Assembly: GCA_020052975.1 (NCBI GenBank) | Contig: JAGVOC010000227.1 | Location: 1-31,772, forward strand | DNA: 31,772 nt | Source: Desulfobacterales bacterium | GTDB taxonomy: Bacteria; Desulfobacterota; Desulfobacteria; Desulfobacterales; RPRI01 | Direction: 5' to 3' | Shown here: piece by piece, positions 23,148-30,759 of the stretch | How the letters are laid out: each line of letters starts with the position of its first letter | How positions within the stretch are numbered: position 1 is the first letter of the stretch | Notes under the pieces: generated by a model | Seen by the model: the letters and a program-made list of their open reading frames with translations, nothing else | Told to the model about the DNA's origin: nothing | Database searches by the model: none | Program-made: the position numbers and the translations under genes

Positions 23148-23252
23148 GTTACTACTCAGGTTGTTTAGGCTGTAGGCTGAAGGCTGTTAGTCGTTGCGCA
23201 TAATTTCCTCCTACAGGCTAACTGCCTATAGCCTATCTACCTGAGTAGTTAC
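23148..23252. repeat. 105-bp palindromic repeat between the two ATP-grasp genes
   Basis: GTTACTACTCAGGT at 23148-23161 and ACCTGAGTAGTTAC at 23239-23252 are inverted at 13 of 14 positions, and imperfect pairing continues inward over AGGCTGTAGGCTG. The right arm enters the upstream ligase gene and supplies its last eight codons and stop. Confidence 0.85.
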
Positions 23253-24236
23253 CTCTTTTGAACAGGCAACCCTCTTCAAGGCCGATTTCATTATTTCGTC
23301 TATAAGCTTTTCAAAACTAATGCCTGACAATCTGCAAAGGATAGGAAGATCCGAATGTACAGGATGAAGCCCCGCAAGAGGGTTAACCTCTATAAAGTTA
23401 GGCTTTCCGTCTGTATCCGATCTTATGTCTATCCTGCCGGCGTCACGACATCCGAGTCCAACCCAAGAATCAAGCGCGACACGCGCAGCATCACGGGCCA
23501 TTTTATCATCCACAAGGCGGTAGGTTACAAGCTCTTCGTATTTTTTTTTGTTTATATACGAATAGGCTCCTTCTTCAGCCTGCTTGTTTAAAAGGACCTC
23601 TATAACCCCAACAACCTTTGCATCATCCCCTGTGCCTATAATCCCGACTGTAAATTCACGCCCGGGGAGATAAGTTTCAAGTAACACAGGCTGTTTAAAT
23701 CTGTCAATAAGATCGAGGCAAAGAGCACGAAGATTTTCCTTGTTCCCGACCTTTGATGTATCACTGATTCCTTTCCCGGTTCCTTCTGCAACAGGTTTTG
23801 CAAAAAGTGGAAACGTAAGCGAAACAGAATCGATATCCGATAATTTTTCTACAAGGGCAAAATCAGGAGTAGGTATACCGAGGTCTCTTACAATCCGTTT
23901 GGTTATTGCCTTGTTCAGCGTCAGGCTTAAAACCAGGGGATCAGAAAAAGTGTACGGGATTTGAAAAGCATCCAGAATGGCGGGAACCTGTGCTTCTCTT
24001 CCTATGCCGTGATAACCTTCGGCAATATTAAATATGATATCCCAGCTTTTCCCTTCTGACAGGCATGTTACGAGTTTCTTAACATGCCCTATCCTTTCAG
24101 TCCTGTAACCAAGCCCAGCCAACGCATTTTCAATGGCATCTATGGTATCTGCACGATCAAACTCCGCAGTCTCCTCTTCCCCAAACCCCATCTCAATATA
24201 TTCATCGCGCAGATCATAAGTAATGCCTACAAGCAT
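23226..24236 (-). CDS. ATP-grasp ligase, D-Ala-D-Ala ligase family (first of pair)
   Basis: A 336-residue ATP-grasp protein of the Ddl superfamily. Motifs: IIFNIAEGYHGIGREAQVPA in the N-terminal domain, YTFSDPLVLSLTLNKAITK, the ATP-binding LFAKPVAEGTGKGISDTSKV, ETYLPGREFTVGIIG, and the metal site GRIDIRSDTDGKPNFIEVNP with AGLHPVHSDLP, close to Ddl. Its ATG overlaps the aminomutase stop by one base (TGATG), so the two proteins are made together. The last eight residues (VTTQVDRL) and the stop codon are encoded by a palindromic repeat, so the natural C-terminus may have been replaced. Likely substrate, by context, is beta-lysine or another product of the aminomutase; this is inferred. Confidence 0.9.
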   Translation of the reverse strand: MLVGITYDLRDEYIEMGFGEEETAEFDRADTIDAIENALAGLGYRTERIGHVKKLVTCLSEGKSWDIIFNIAEGYHGIGREAQVPAILDAFQIPYTFSDPLVLSLTLNKAITKRIVRDLGIPTPDFALVEKLSDIDSVSLTFPLFAKPVAEGTGKGISDTSKVGNKENLRALCLDLIDRFKQPVLLETYLPGREFTVGIIGTGDDAKVVGVIEVLLNKQAEEGAYSYINKKKYEELVTYRLVDDKMARDAARVALDSWVGLGCRDAGRIDIRSDTDGKPNFIEVNPLAGLHPVHSDLPILCRLSGISFEKLIDEIMKSALKRVACSKEVTTQVDRL

Positions 24237-25594
24237 CAGTAAACGCCTTCCTCAAACCGCCTTTTTGAACTTGTATCAGGATAAAGGAAAATATTTTCCT
24301 CATAATTTTTAAGAACAATTTCATCCCCGTACCGCCCCATTACATACTCCGGCAAAAGGGGAATTTTGCCGCCGCCGCCGGGGGCATCAATAACAAAGCT
24401 CGGGATAGCCAAACCGGTGGTATGCCCTCTGAGTCCCTTTATAATTTCAAGCCCTTTTTCCACCGGCGTCCGGAAGTGAGAAGAACCGACTATCGGATCG
24501 CACTGGTACAGATAATAAGGACGCACCCTGATTTTGAGGAGCCCGTGAAAAAGCCGTTTCATAGTCTCCACATTATCATTGATGTCTTTAAGAAGAACCG
24601 TCTGGCTTCCAAGAGGTATCCCTGCATCAGCAAGCCTGGTACAGGCCGCGCTCGTTTCCGGGGTAAGTTCTTCCGGGTGCATGAAATGAATGTTTATCCA
24701 GAGGGGATGGTAGCGTTTCAGCATCCTGACCAGTTTTGGAGTAATACGCTGGGGCAATACAACAGGAACCTTGGTCCCGATGCGCACTATTTCCACATGA
24801 GGTATCCGGCAAAGGCTCGAAAGAAGCCATTCCAGAGCTTCGTCCGAAAGAGTAAGAGGGTCACCGCCGGAGATGAGAACATCTCTGATTTCTGTATGAG
24901 CCAGGATGTAATCAATTGCCGCCTTCCAGTTTGAACCTTCGGCATGCTTTTCTGCGGAACGCCCGACAATTCTGGATCTGGTACAATACCTGCAATATGT
25001 TGAGCAGAAATCCGTCACAAGGAAGAGGACGCGGTCGGGGTACCTGTGTACAATACCGTTAACCGGACTGTCGGCATCTTCTCCGAGGGGATCTTCCGCC
25101 TCTCCGTGAGATTTGCAGAGTTCAGCCTTAACCGGCACAACCGCCCGCCTTAACGGATGCATCGGATTTGTCTTGTCGAGAAGGCTTGCGTAATACGGAG
25201 TAATAGCAAGGGGCAAGGCTCCGCCATTAGACTCCAGGTTCTCTCTCTCTTCTTCTGAAAGCGTAATAATTTTTGAAAGGGTATCAAGATCTCTGATACG
25301 ATTTTTAAGCTGCCACTGCCAGTCGTTCCATTCGGCAGGCGTTGAGCGAAAAACAAATTGTTTGCGTAAAATTCTTGAGGGCGGACGTTTAATAGTACGG
25401 ACGGGGAGTAATTCGGGTCCGATATTTCCGGAATCGAAAACTCCTTCATTCAAAGAAAGAGATAGCGACGGAGGTTCATCAGTCTCATTCTGGTCGGTCT
25501 GTCTGTCACCAGATTGGGCTGATACAATATCCGGAATCTTCATGGCCTTTCTGGAGATTTCTCCGCGCCGTGAAAAGCGTGCGTTTTTTTGCAT
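24236..25594 (-). CDS. KamA-family radical SAM aminomutase, lysine 2,3-aminomutase type
   Basis: A 452-residue radical SAM, PLP enzyme. The ATG at 25594 is chosen because AAGGAG lies eight bases upstream. After an unusual extension of about 85 residues the lysine 2,3-aminomutase body begins (AEWNDWQWQLKNRI). CSTYCRYCTR (C197, C201, C204) binds the cluster, with the carboxylate-binding Arg just after. D366 in YQCDPIVG, D403 in VIDAPGGGGK and PLP lysine K410 keep the 37- and 7-residue spacings of lysine 2,3-aminomutase, whose two Asp hold the substrate's epsilon amine. Glutamate-type enzymes lack both. Conversion of L-lysine to beta-lysine is therefore likely. The C-terminal Cys domain of the clostridial enzyme is absent. 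Confidence 0.9.
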   Translation of the reverse strand: MQKNARFSRRGEISRKAMKIPDIVSAQSGDRQTDQNETDEPPSLSLSLNEGVFDSGNIGPELLPVRTIKRPPSRILRKQFVFRSTPAEWNDWQWQLKNRIRDLDTLSKIITLSEEERENLESNGGALPLAITPYYASLLDKTNPMHPLRRAVVPVKAELCKSHGEAEDPLGEDADSPVNGIVHRYPDRVLFLVTDFCSTYCRYCTRSRIVGRSAEKHAEGSNWKAAIDYILAHTEIRDVLISGGDPLTLSDEALEWLLSSLCRIPHVEIVRIGTKVPVVLPQRITPKLVRMLKRYHPLWINIHFMHPEELTPETSAACTRLADAGIPLGSQTVLLKDINDNVETMKRLFHGLLKIRVRPYYLYQCDPIVGSSHFRTPVEKGLEIIKGLRGHTTGLAIPSFVIDAPGGGGKIPLLPEYVMGRYGDEIVLKNYEENIFLYPDTSSKRRFEEGVY

Positions 25595-25595
25595 T

Positions 25596-26030
25596 TTATG
25601 TGCTCCTTTTTTTACCAAAAATAATAGTTTTTATACGTCCCCTGTTATCCCTGACAATAAAACCCTCTTTTTGAAGCCCCCAGCTGCAATCAGTAATCCG
25701 CCTCAGGCGGATTCCACCGCAGGGAATCGACTCTGTTATTAATTCGTTCACTAACCCCGAAAAGAAGAAACCTTTCCCTCCTTTTAGCGTATGCGTTTTT
25801 GAAAGAAATGATAGTGGCCGGGAATTGACCAATCTGAAAGGACGAGTGTATATTCGTGATAGCCCGTATAATCCAATACCGGCATTCAAAGGCTTAAACA
25901 GCGACGGAGGTTCATCCGTCTCGTTTTGTTCTGGCTGGCTGCTGCAAGACTGTAGGGAAGAAAAACCTGAAAGCCGCCCGGGTTTTTCCGTTACGTTAAT
26001 TCGCCTTGCTGAATATGACCTTTTTTGCAT
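25596..26030 (-). CDS. Unknown 144-residue protein sharing its N-terminus with the aminomutase
   Basis: I recognise no family. The start is supported by GGGAG about six bases before the ATG, and the stop lies one base before the aminomutase ATG, so it is likely the first gene of the operon. Both proteins begin MQK, then Ser-x-Arg-Arg, and share QNETDEPPSL followed by a Leu-Asn-x-Gly stretch, over about 60 residues in the same order, so their N-termini are related. The rest (GGKGFFFSGLVNELITESIP, then CGGIRLRRITDCSWGL) has no clear domain and could be a shortened relic. If translated it may regulate or bind the same partner as the enzyme's extension. Confidence 0.55.
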   Translation of the reverse strand: MQKRSYSARRINVTEKPGRLSGFSSLQSCSSQPEQNETDEPPSLFKPLNAGIGLYGLSRIYTRPFRLVNSRPLSFLSKTHTLKGGKGFFFSGLVNELITESIPCGGIRLRRITDCSWGLQKEGFIVRDNRGRIKTIIFGKKRST

Positions 26031-26534
26031 TTTCTTCTCCCAGATGAATTATAAATTCGATCCGGTTTTAAAATAATCCAAATTTTGCCGTAAATCTGTA
26101 AATTAATTGAAACTATTAACAATCGAAAAATTATTTGTGCGAATAACTAAAGCAACAATAGTTATGTGTCAAGAATAAATTTAATATAATAATATTTTTT
26201 TCCCCTAACCCGGGACAAGCCTGAACCACAAGGCTTTTTGTTCTCTCCATCTCCATCTTCTAATCTTTATAAACAAACAATTATTGTGTGTCAAGCAAAA
26301 TATGACCCCAATATATAGTGGTGTTCAATTATTTTTCTTAAATTTTTGGTGGTGGTTTCATAAAAAAGGAAGCCACGCCCTTCAGAGGCTGTGTCGAGAG
26401 TTTTATATGGCTTTGGATCAGGATGTTATGCAAAGGTCTCGTGTCGTAACAGGGAAGGGTGAATGTTCTTAAAATGATCAAGACTGCCGGCATTATTGCT
26501 GTTTTCTTTCACTATGACCGCAGGCTTCTGTTGC
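26031..26534. other. Intergenic region, 504 bp
   Basis: No gene seen. It holds the likely promoter for the aminomutase operon (26144-26172, minus) and a solo repeat end ATGTTATGCAAAGGTCTC at 26426-26443. It is AT-rich at 26080-26210. Confidence 0.6.
26144..26172 (-). promoter_or_regulatory. Candidate sigma-70 promoter of the aminomutase/ATP-grasp operon
   Basis: On the minus strand TTGACA (26172-26167) is a perfect -35 box. After 17 bases comes TAGTTA (26149-26144), a weak -10 box. It would give a leader of about 105 bases before the ATG at 26030. Confidence 0.4.
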
Positions 26535-27560
26535 TTAATACCAGGTAACTGCCGTAAGGGGATAAGCAATATACATGTTCTGCCCGGGAAAAAGGTCCAT
26601 CTCACGCGCCTTGTCCAGAGGAATCCGAAACGAAAAGGTCTGGTTGCTTACCCTCATGTTAATCATTACTGTATTTGCGACAGGTTGAAGCGATATCTGT
26701 GAAAGAACTCCATGGAGGAAGTGCTCATCCGGTTTAATGCCGAGCGGGGTGAGACTGATTGAAATATGGTCCTGCGGAATCATTGCTGCTGCTGAAGGGA
26801 CGGGTGGTTCAGATACAAGAATCCGCTGACCATCTTCAAGCGCTTTTTCCCAGTAACCGTCATGCCCCTGATTCCAGGGGCCAAACAGGATGTTTTCCAT
26901 GCCGTTTCCAATGATCTTTCCCTTAAACATCTGAATAACATTGCCGCATATTTCATGAAGCCATTTCCAGTCGTGGCTTGCGATAACAAGGGTTGTGCCC
27001 CATTCCCGCGAAGCCGTGAGCGCACATGCCATAATCTGCCGGGCGCTGTCGGCATCTACGCTGGCTGTTGGCTCATCCAGGATCAGAACTTCCGGTTTCA
27101 GGACCAGACGTGCAGCCAGAGCCACCCTCTGTGCCTCTCCGCCTGAAAGCCTGTACCAGGGACGGCCGGAAAACTCAGAAGGAGAAAGCCCGACAAGGGC
27201 CAGGGATTCGTTCACCTGTTTCGGATACCGTGAAGAGTCGCCTCTCCTCAATTTTAATCCATATGCAATGTTATCAAAGACTGAGCGTTTCAGAAGATAG
27301 GGCTCCTGAGCAAGAAGGCTTACGCGAAACCTGACCGCTTCAGAAAACGGTTCAGCCTTCCGGCCATTGAATAAGATGGTTCCGTTTGAGGGGCTATCCA
27401 TAAAGGCCAGCAGGCTGAGAAGTGTGCTCTTTCCGCTTCCATTCGGTCCGACAAGTCCGGTGATTGAACCTGCATGAAGAGAGAGTTCTTCAATATCAAC
27501 AGCAGGATGCCGGTTATAGAACTTTTTAATGCCGGACAGATGATAGACAGGTGTATGCAT
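26535..27560 (-). CDS. tupC: Tungstate ABC transporter ATP-binding protein
   Basis: A 341-residue ATPase that powers oxyanion uptake with the permease next to it. Walker A is GLVGPNGSGKSTLLSLLAF, the signature LSGGEAQRVALAARLV, and Walker B VLILDEPTASVD with the switch His in VIASHDWKW. The last roughly 80 residues form a TOBE-like oxyanion-binding domain (SLTPLGIKPDEHFLHGVLSQ onward), as in molybdate/tungstate ATPases, possibly for feedback by the substrate. It starts 2 bp after the permease stop. It is the last gene of the tup operon. Confidence 0.9.
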   Translation of the reverse strand: MHTPVYHLSGIKKFYNRHPAVDIEELSLHAGSITGLVGPNGSGKSTLLSLLAFMDSPSNGTILFNGRKAEPFSEAVRFRVSLLAQEPYLLKRSVFDNIAYGLKLRRGDSSRYPKQVNESLALVGLSPSEFSGRPWYRLSGGEAQRVALAARLVLKPEVLILDEPTASVDADSARQIMACALTASREWGTTLVIASHDWKWLHEICGNVIQMFKGKIIGNGMENILFGPWNQGHDGYWEKALEDGQRILVSEPPVPSAAAMIPQDHISISLTPLGIKPDEHFLHGVLSQISLQPVANTVMINMRVSNQTFSFRIPLDKAREMDLFPGQNMYIAYPLTAVTWY

Positions 27561-27562
27561 GG

Positions 27563-28252
27563 TTATGAACGGTTCCTGAGGAATGAGAGCGAAAAATTAA
27601 CTATGCCGGCTATTGCCATCAGGATGAGGCCAAGCGCTATACCCATCTCAAACTGACCTTTGTTGGTTTCAAGCGCAATGGCGGTAGTAATTGTACGCGT
27701 ATGCCATTTGATATTTCCACCAACCATCATTGCAATACCCACCTCTGTCAGCACCCTGCCGTAGGCATTCATCCCGGCTGCCAGGAGGCCGTAGCGGGCC
27801 TCCCAGACTGTAGAATAAAAAACCTGTTTTTTGTCGGCGCCGAGTGATATCAGCGTTACCCTTAGTTTCTCATCAATGCTTTCAACGGCTGTCGCAGTCA
27901 GGGCAATCACTATTGGAAGCGCAAGGATTGCCTGGCCGATGGCAATCCCTTCAAGGGTAAAGAGCAATCCGTACTGCCCCAGCGGACCCCGCTGTGTTAA
28001 AAAGGCATAGACCAGGAGGCCGACAAGGACGGTGGGGAGCGACATCAGGGTATCCGTTATTGTTCTGATATGCTTTTTCCATAAAAAATCATGGTGGCCC
28101 AGCAAAAAACCCAATGGAATGCCGACAAGCAGACTGACGACCATCGAATAGGTAGATACCTTGAGAGTTGCAGATACGGCCGAATAGGTTTCACCATCTC
28201 CGTGTATCAGCAACTGTATTGCCTGGAGCAGTCCGTCTAAAAGAAAATTCAT
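27563..28252 (-). CDS. tupB: Tungstate ABC transporter permease
   Basis: A 229-residue inner-membrane permease with about five membrane helices. The binding-protein-dependent loop is EARYGLLAAGMNAYGRVLTEVG (about residues 140-161) and contacts the ATPase. The start at 28252 gives the usual TupB length and N-terminus (NFLLDGLLQAIQLLIHGDGE). A longer frame to 28342 exists but its extra part lies in a palindromic repeat and is probably not translated. The ribosome site is weak, perhaps because the repeat inserted just upstream, between tupA and tupB. Confidence 0.92.
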   Translation of the reverse strand: MNFLLDGLLQAIQLLIHGDGETYSAVSATLKVSTYSMVVSLLVGIPLGFLLGHHDFLWKKHIRTITDTLMSLPTVLVGLLVYAFLTQRGPLGQYGLLFTLEGIAIGQAILALPIVIALTATAVESIDEKLRVTLISLGADKKQVFYSTVWEARYGLLAAGMNAYGRVLTEVGIAMMVGGNIKWHTRTITTAIALETNKGQFEMGIALGLILMAIAGIVNFSLSFLRNRS

Positions 28253-28276
28253 TTGTTTGACACCATCGTTACGTAT

Positions 28277-28420
28277 TCGTAAAAAGTAAGAGCTTGCTTT
28301 TTTTATGTCATTCCCGCGGACGCGGGGTTCGTAGTGAAGCACCCGCGCTATCCAGTTTTTTCAGCTAGTTCTGGACTCCCGTTTTCACGGGAGTGACGAC
28401 TTTGAGATTTTTACGAGCGC
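28277..28420. repeat. Palindromic repeat between tupA and tupB
   Basis: Ends TTCGTAAAAAGTAAGAG and the complement of TTTGAGATTTTTACGAG are imperfect inverted repeats of the TTCGTAAAAAGTC family. Inside are GTCATTCCCGCGGACGCGGG, ending near 28325, and CTGGACTCCCGTTTTCACGG with a palindrome CTCCCG/CGGGAG. About 144 bp. An insertion here could lower read-through into tupBC. Confidence 0.75.
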
Positions 28421-28443
28421 ATCATTTATAAAATCACCGCATA

Positions 28444-29280
28444 TTACTTTGAAGAAATAAAGAAAAGCTGCTTCCCTGAAAGCTTGAAACCGGTAATAAG
28501 ATTTTGGGTTGAAGGCTTGCTCATCCAGTCCGAAAATGCTTTTGCGAGATCCGATTTGACATTCGGGCATTTTGCCTGGTTTACGACTATGACGCTGTAA
28601 ATGTTTTTTAGCAGATCGTCTCCCTCGACCAGAGTCTTTAAAGGCGGATTGCCTTTCATTGTATCTTCATACTTGATGTAAGTTCCCCTGTCCGTGAGGG
28701 TATATCCGTTTTGTTCAGCCGCAATCTGAATTGTCGTAAGCATTCCCTGGCCGGCCTGCACGTACCACGGCTCTTTATCGGGAACCGGAAGTCCGCTTGC
28801 CTTCCATAAAATCTGCTCGGCCTGGTGTGTTCCTGATTTATCGCCCCTGCTGACAAACTTTATCTTTTTGCCTGAAATTGCGCTGAGGCATTCCTTGACG
28901 CTTTTGCCCTTTACACCGGCAGGATCAGATGCCGGGCCGATTAAAACGAAATCATTGTACATAACCACATTACGATTCAGACCGAAACCGTCCGCCACGA
29001 ATTTTTTTTCTGCGTCAGGCGCGTGAACCAGAAGAACATCGGCATCGCAGTTTTCTCCAAGCTTCAGGGCCTTGCCTGTTCCTGTTGCGACCCACTGGAT
29101 ATCAATCCCGGTCTCTTTCACAAAGTAAGGCTTCAGATAATCGAGCAGGCCGGTGTCGTCTGTACTGGTGGTTGTTGCCATTCTCAGCAACTTCACATCA
29201 GAGCTGAATGCAGTGCCGCCGGACAAAATCAAAAAAGCTGCAATCATTGTGAGTGAAGTAATAAAAACATTCCGTTTCAT
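28444..29280 (-). CDS. tupA: Tungstate-binding periplasmic protein
   Basis: A 278-residue periplasmic binding protein that delivers tungstate, needed for W-enzymes such as formate dehydrogenase or aldehyde oxidoreductase in anaerobes. It has a signal peptide (KRNVFITSLTMIAAFLILSG, then cleavage in TAFSS). The mature start LLRMATTTSTDDTGLLDYLK is the TupA oxyanion loop, VLLVHAPDAEKKFV and VSRGDKSGTHQAEQILW are further anion contacts, and GMLTTIQIAAEQNGYTLTDR is conserved in TupA. AAAGGAG lies seven bases before the ATG. It follows a regulator gene 62 bp upstream on the same strand. Confidence 0.93.
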   Translation of the reverse strand: MKRNVFITSLTMIAAFLILSGGTAFSSDVKLLRMATTTSTDDTGLLDYLKPYFVKETGIDIQWVATGTGKALKLGENCDADVLLVHAPDAEKKFVADGFGLNRNVVMYNDFVLIGPASDPAGVKGKSVKECLSAISGKKIKFVSRGDKSGTHQAEQILWKASGLPVPDKEPWYVQAGQGMLTTIQIAAEQNGYTLTDRGTYIKYEDTMKGNPPLKTLVEGDDLLKNIYSVIVVNQAKCPNVKSDLAKAFSDWMSKPSTQNLITGFKLSGKQLFFISSK

Positions 29281-29342
29281 TATAAAGCTCCTTTTTCTTG
29301 TGTTAATTTATTTTAAATATTTCGATATTCCGGACAGAAATA

Positions 29343-30272
29343 TCATGCATTCTTATCTTTCTGGTTTTCATGGGGAAATACCATTTTCCCGCTGATACTA
29401 GTGTCATAACCTTCAAACTGTTTTGCAGCGTCAAGGAAGGGCTTTTCATGAAGCAGTCCCAGAAACAACTGAACCCCCTTGTCAAAAAAACGCTCTTTTT
29501 GAATCAAAAGATCGTAGCGTTCCCAGCGCAATGGAATAAAATCAAGCCCCAGCAGTGAAGCCACAGGCCGGATGCAGGGGGCCGCATCAGCCCGTCCTGT
29601 CAATACTTCGATTCCGACATCGAGATGCTTTGCAATCTCGTTGCGGTATCCGTCGAGTTTTTCGCCGTCTATCCCTGCTCTTTTTAATTCCCGGTCAAAA
29701 AGGAGCCTTGTTCCTGTTCCAAGCGGCCGGTTGACGACACGTATGTCCTGCTGAGCAAGGTCTGTAATCCCGGTTATATTTTTCGGATTTCCCTTTTGAA
29801 CAACAAGTCCCTGCTCGCGCCTGCAGAAATTGTGTATCGCAGGCATATTTTCAAGCTCTGTTGATGCAAATTGAAAATTGTAATCGTTTTCATTTTCCTG
29901 GAGCAGGTGGCTCGATGCTATGTGGCACAAGTTACGCCGAAGCGCTTTCAAACCGCCCATGCTCCCTAAGTTTCCGAAAACCGCAACATGCTCCGGATAG
30001 AGGCTGTTGAAGAGGGAGATGGTCTTGTCAAGCAGAAGATCGTTGCTTCCGGTTATTATGAGTAATCCGTGGTATGGAGGGAGTGTTTCCCTCGATTCAG
30101 GGTAGTTCTGGGTATGGTTTTCAATCCATTGCTCCACAAGATGTCTGGGAAACAACCATTTCCCGGTAATTTTTGTTGCAGGCAAGCCCTTTTCTGTAAT
30201 AAGGGCATAGACCATCTTCTCATTGACACCAAGTAATTCGGCCACCTCTTTTGTTGATATTAGTTCCTTCAT
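29343..30272 (-). CDS. HTH regulator with periplasmic-binding-like sensor domain, next to tup
   Basis: A 309-residue protein. The N-terminal excisionase/MerR-like helix-turn-helix (LISTKEVAELLGVNEKMVYA and KITGKWLFPRHLVEQW, about residues 3-52) is fused to a type-2 periplasmic-binding-like domain (about 70-290) without a signal peptide, hence cytosolic. Within it GLVVQKGNPKNITGITDL, NRPLGTGTRLLFDREL and GRADAAPCIRP resemble the anion-binding domain of molybdate/tungstate sensors. Placed just upstream of tupABC on the same strand, it probably senses tungstate or molybdate and controls the transporter. It is built differently from ModE (TOBE domains) and from the XerC-like TunR of other sulfate reducers. 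Confidence 0.85.
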   Translation of the reverse strand: MKELISTKEVAELLGVNEKMVYALITEKGLPATKITGKWLFPRHLVEQWIENHTQNYPESRETLPPYHGLLIITGSNDLLLDKTISLFNSLYPEHVAVFGNLGSMGGLKALRRNLCHIASSHLLQENENDYNFQFASTELENMPAIHNFCRREQGLVVQKGNPKNITGITDLAQQDIRVVNRPLGTGTRLLFDRELKRAGIDGEKLDGYRNEIAKHLDVGIEVLTGRADAAPCIRPVASLLGLDFIPLRWERYDLLIQKERFFDKGVQLFLGLLHEKPFLDAAKQFEGYDTSISGKMVFPHENQKDKNA

Positions 30273-30495
30273 GACGCTTGTCCTTCTATAAACGCTGTAA
30301 ACGAACCATTAGTTACTAAATATAACCATAAATTGCACTTAGCCCAGTAATTTTACCGAGTCAATATTTTTTTAACGCATATAATCAGTGTGGGGTTTTT
30401 TTGATCCTATAAATTATAATGAATATTAATAAATATTAAATATCAACAAATAATCATTTGACAAATATATATGATTGGTTATAATAAGAATGCAA

Positions 30496-30685
30496 AGGGT
30501 TCGAGGGGTCGAGGATTCAAGGGGTCGAGGATTCAAGGGTTCAAGTAAACTGCTAAAAAACTATAATGAAAGAGAAGCAAATATTATTATCCAGGGATCT
30601 GGGCTATATTAATAAGGAAGACCTGTCAGAGCTTCAGAGAGATAACAAACGCTTGAACCTTGGAACCCTTGACCCCTTTATTCCA
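30496..30685. repeat. Inverted and tandem GGTTCAAGGGGTC repeats around a relic frame
   Basis: The left arm has GGGTTCGAGGGGTCGAGGAT and two GGGGTCGAGGATTCAA units, then GGGTTCAAG. The right arm is inverted: CTTGAACCTTGGAACCCTTG, then ACCCC. The arms enclose about 100 bp with a possible protein relic. Confidence 0.7.
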
Positions 30686-30727
30686 AAAATTGGGAAAAAA
30701 CCTTATGCTTTAATGACATGTTACTAA
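30566..30727 (+). pseudogene. Possible four-helix-bundle (23S rRNA-intervening type) protein remnant
   Basis: A 53-codon frame whose first part reads EKQILLSRDLGYINKEDLSE, close to the third and fourth helix of four-helix-bundle proteins (usual form: LxLSxDLGYI, then EE and L). The usual first two helices are missing, and the frame then runs into the inverted repeat, so it is a fragment and unlikely to be functional. Recognition is from memory of the family, and the match is short. Confidence 0.4.
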
Positions 30728-30759
30728 ATAATAGATATTTAATACTGGGGAGAGTTATT

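Larger units (their letters stand above)
30273..30759. other. Intergenic region, 487 bp, with repeats and a relic
   Basis: The left part (30273-30480) is AT-rich and should hold the regulator promoter. The right part holds tandem GGGGTCGAGGATTCAA units (30505-30540), a short relic frame (30566-30727), and an inverted GAACCCTTGACCCC block (30664-30677). Confidence 0.6.

Noticed and set aside
28253..28342. N-terminal extension of TupB
   Set aside because: The extra codons are within a palindromic repeat, and the start at 28252 gives the normal permease length.
29343..30272. TunR or ModE assignment for the tup regulator
   Set aside because: It has neither the XerC-like DNA-binding domain of TunR nor the ModE fold with TOBE domains. 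The N-terminus is excisionase-like and the C-terminus periplasmic-binding-like.
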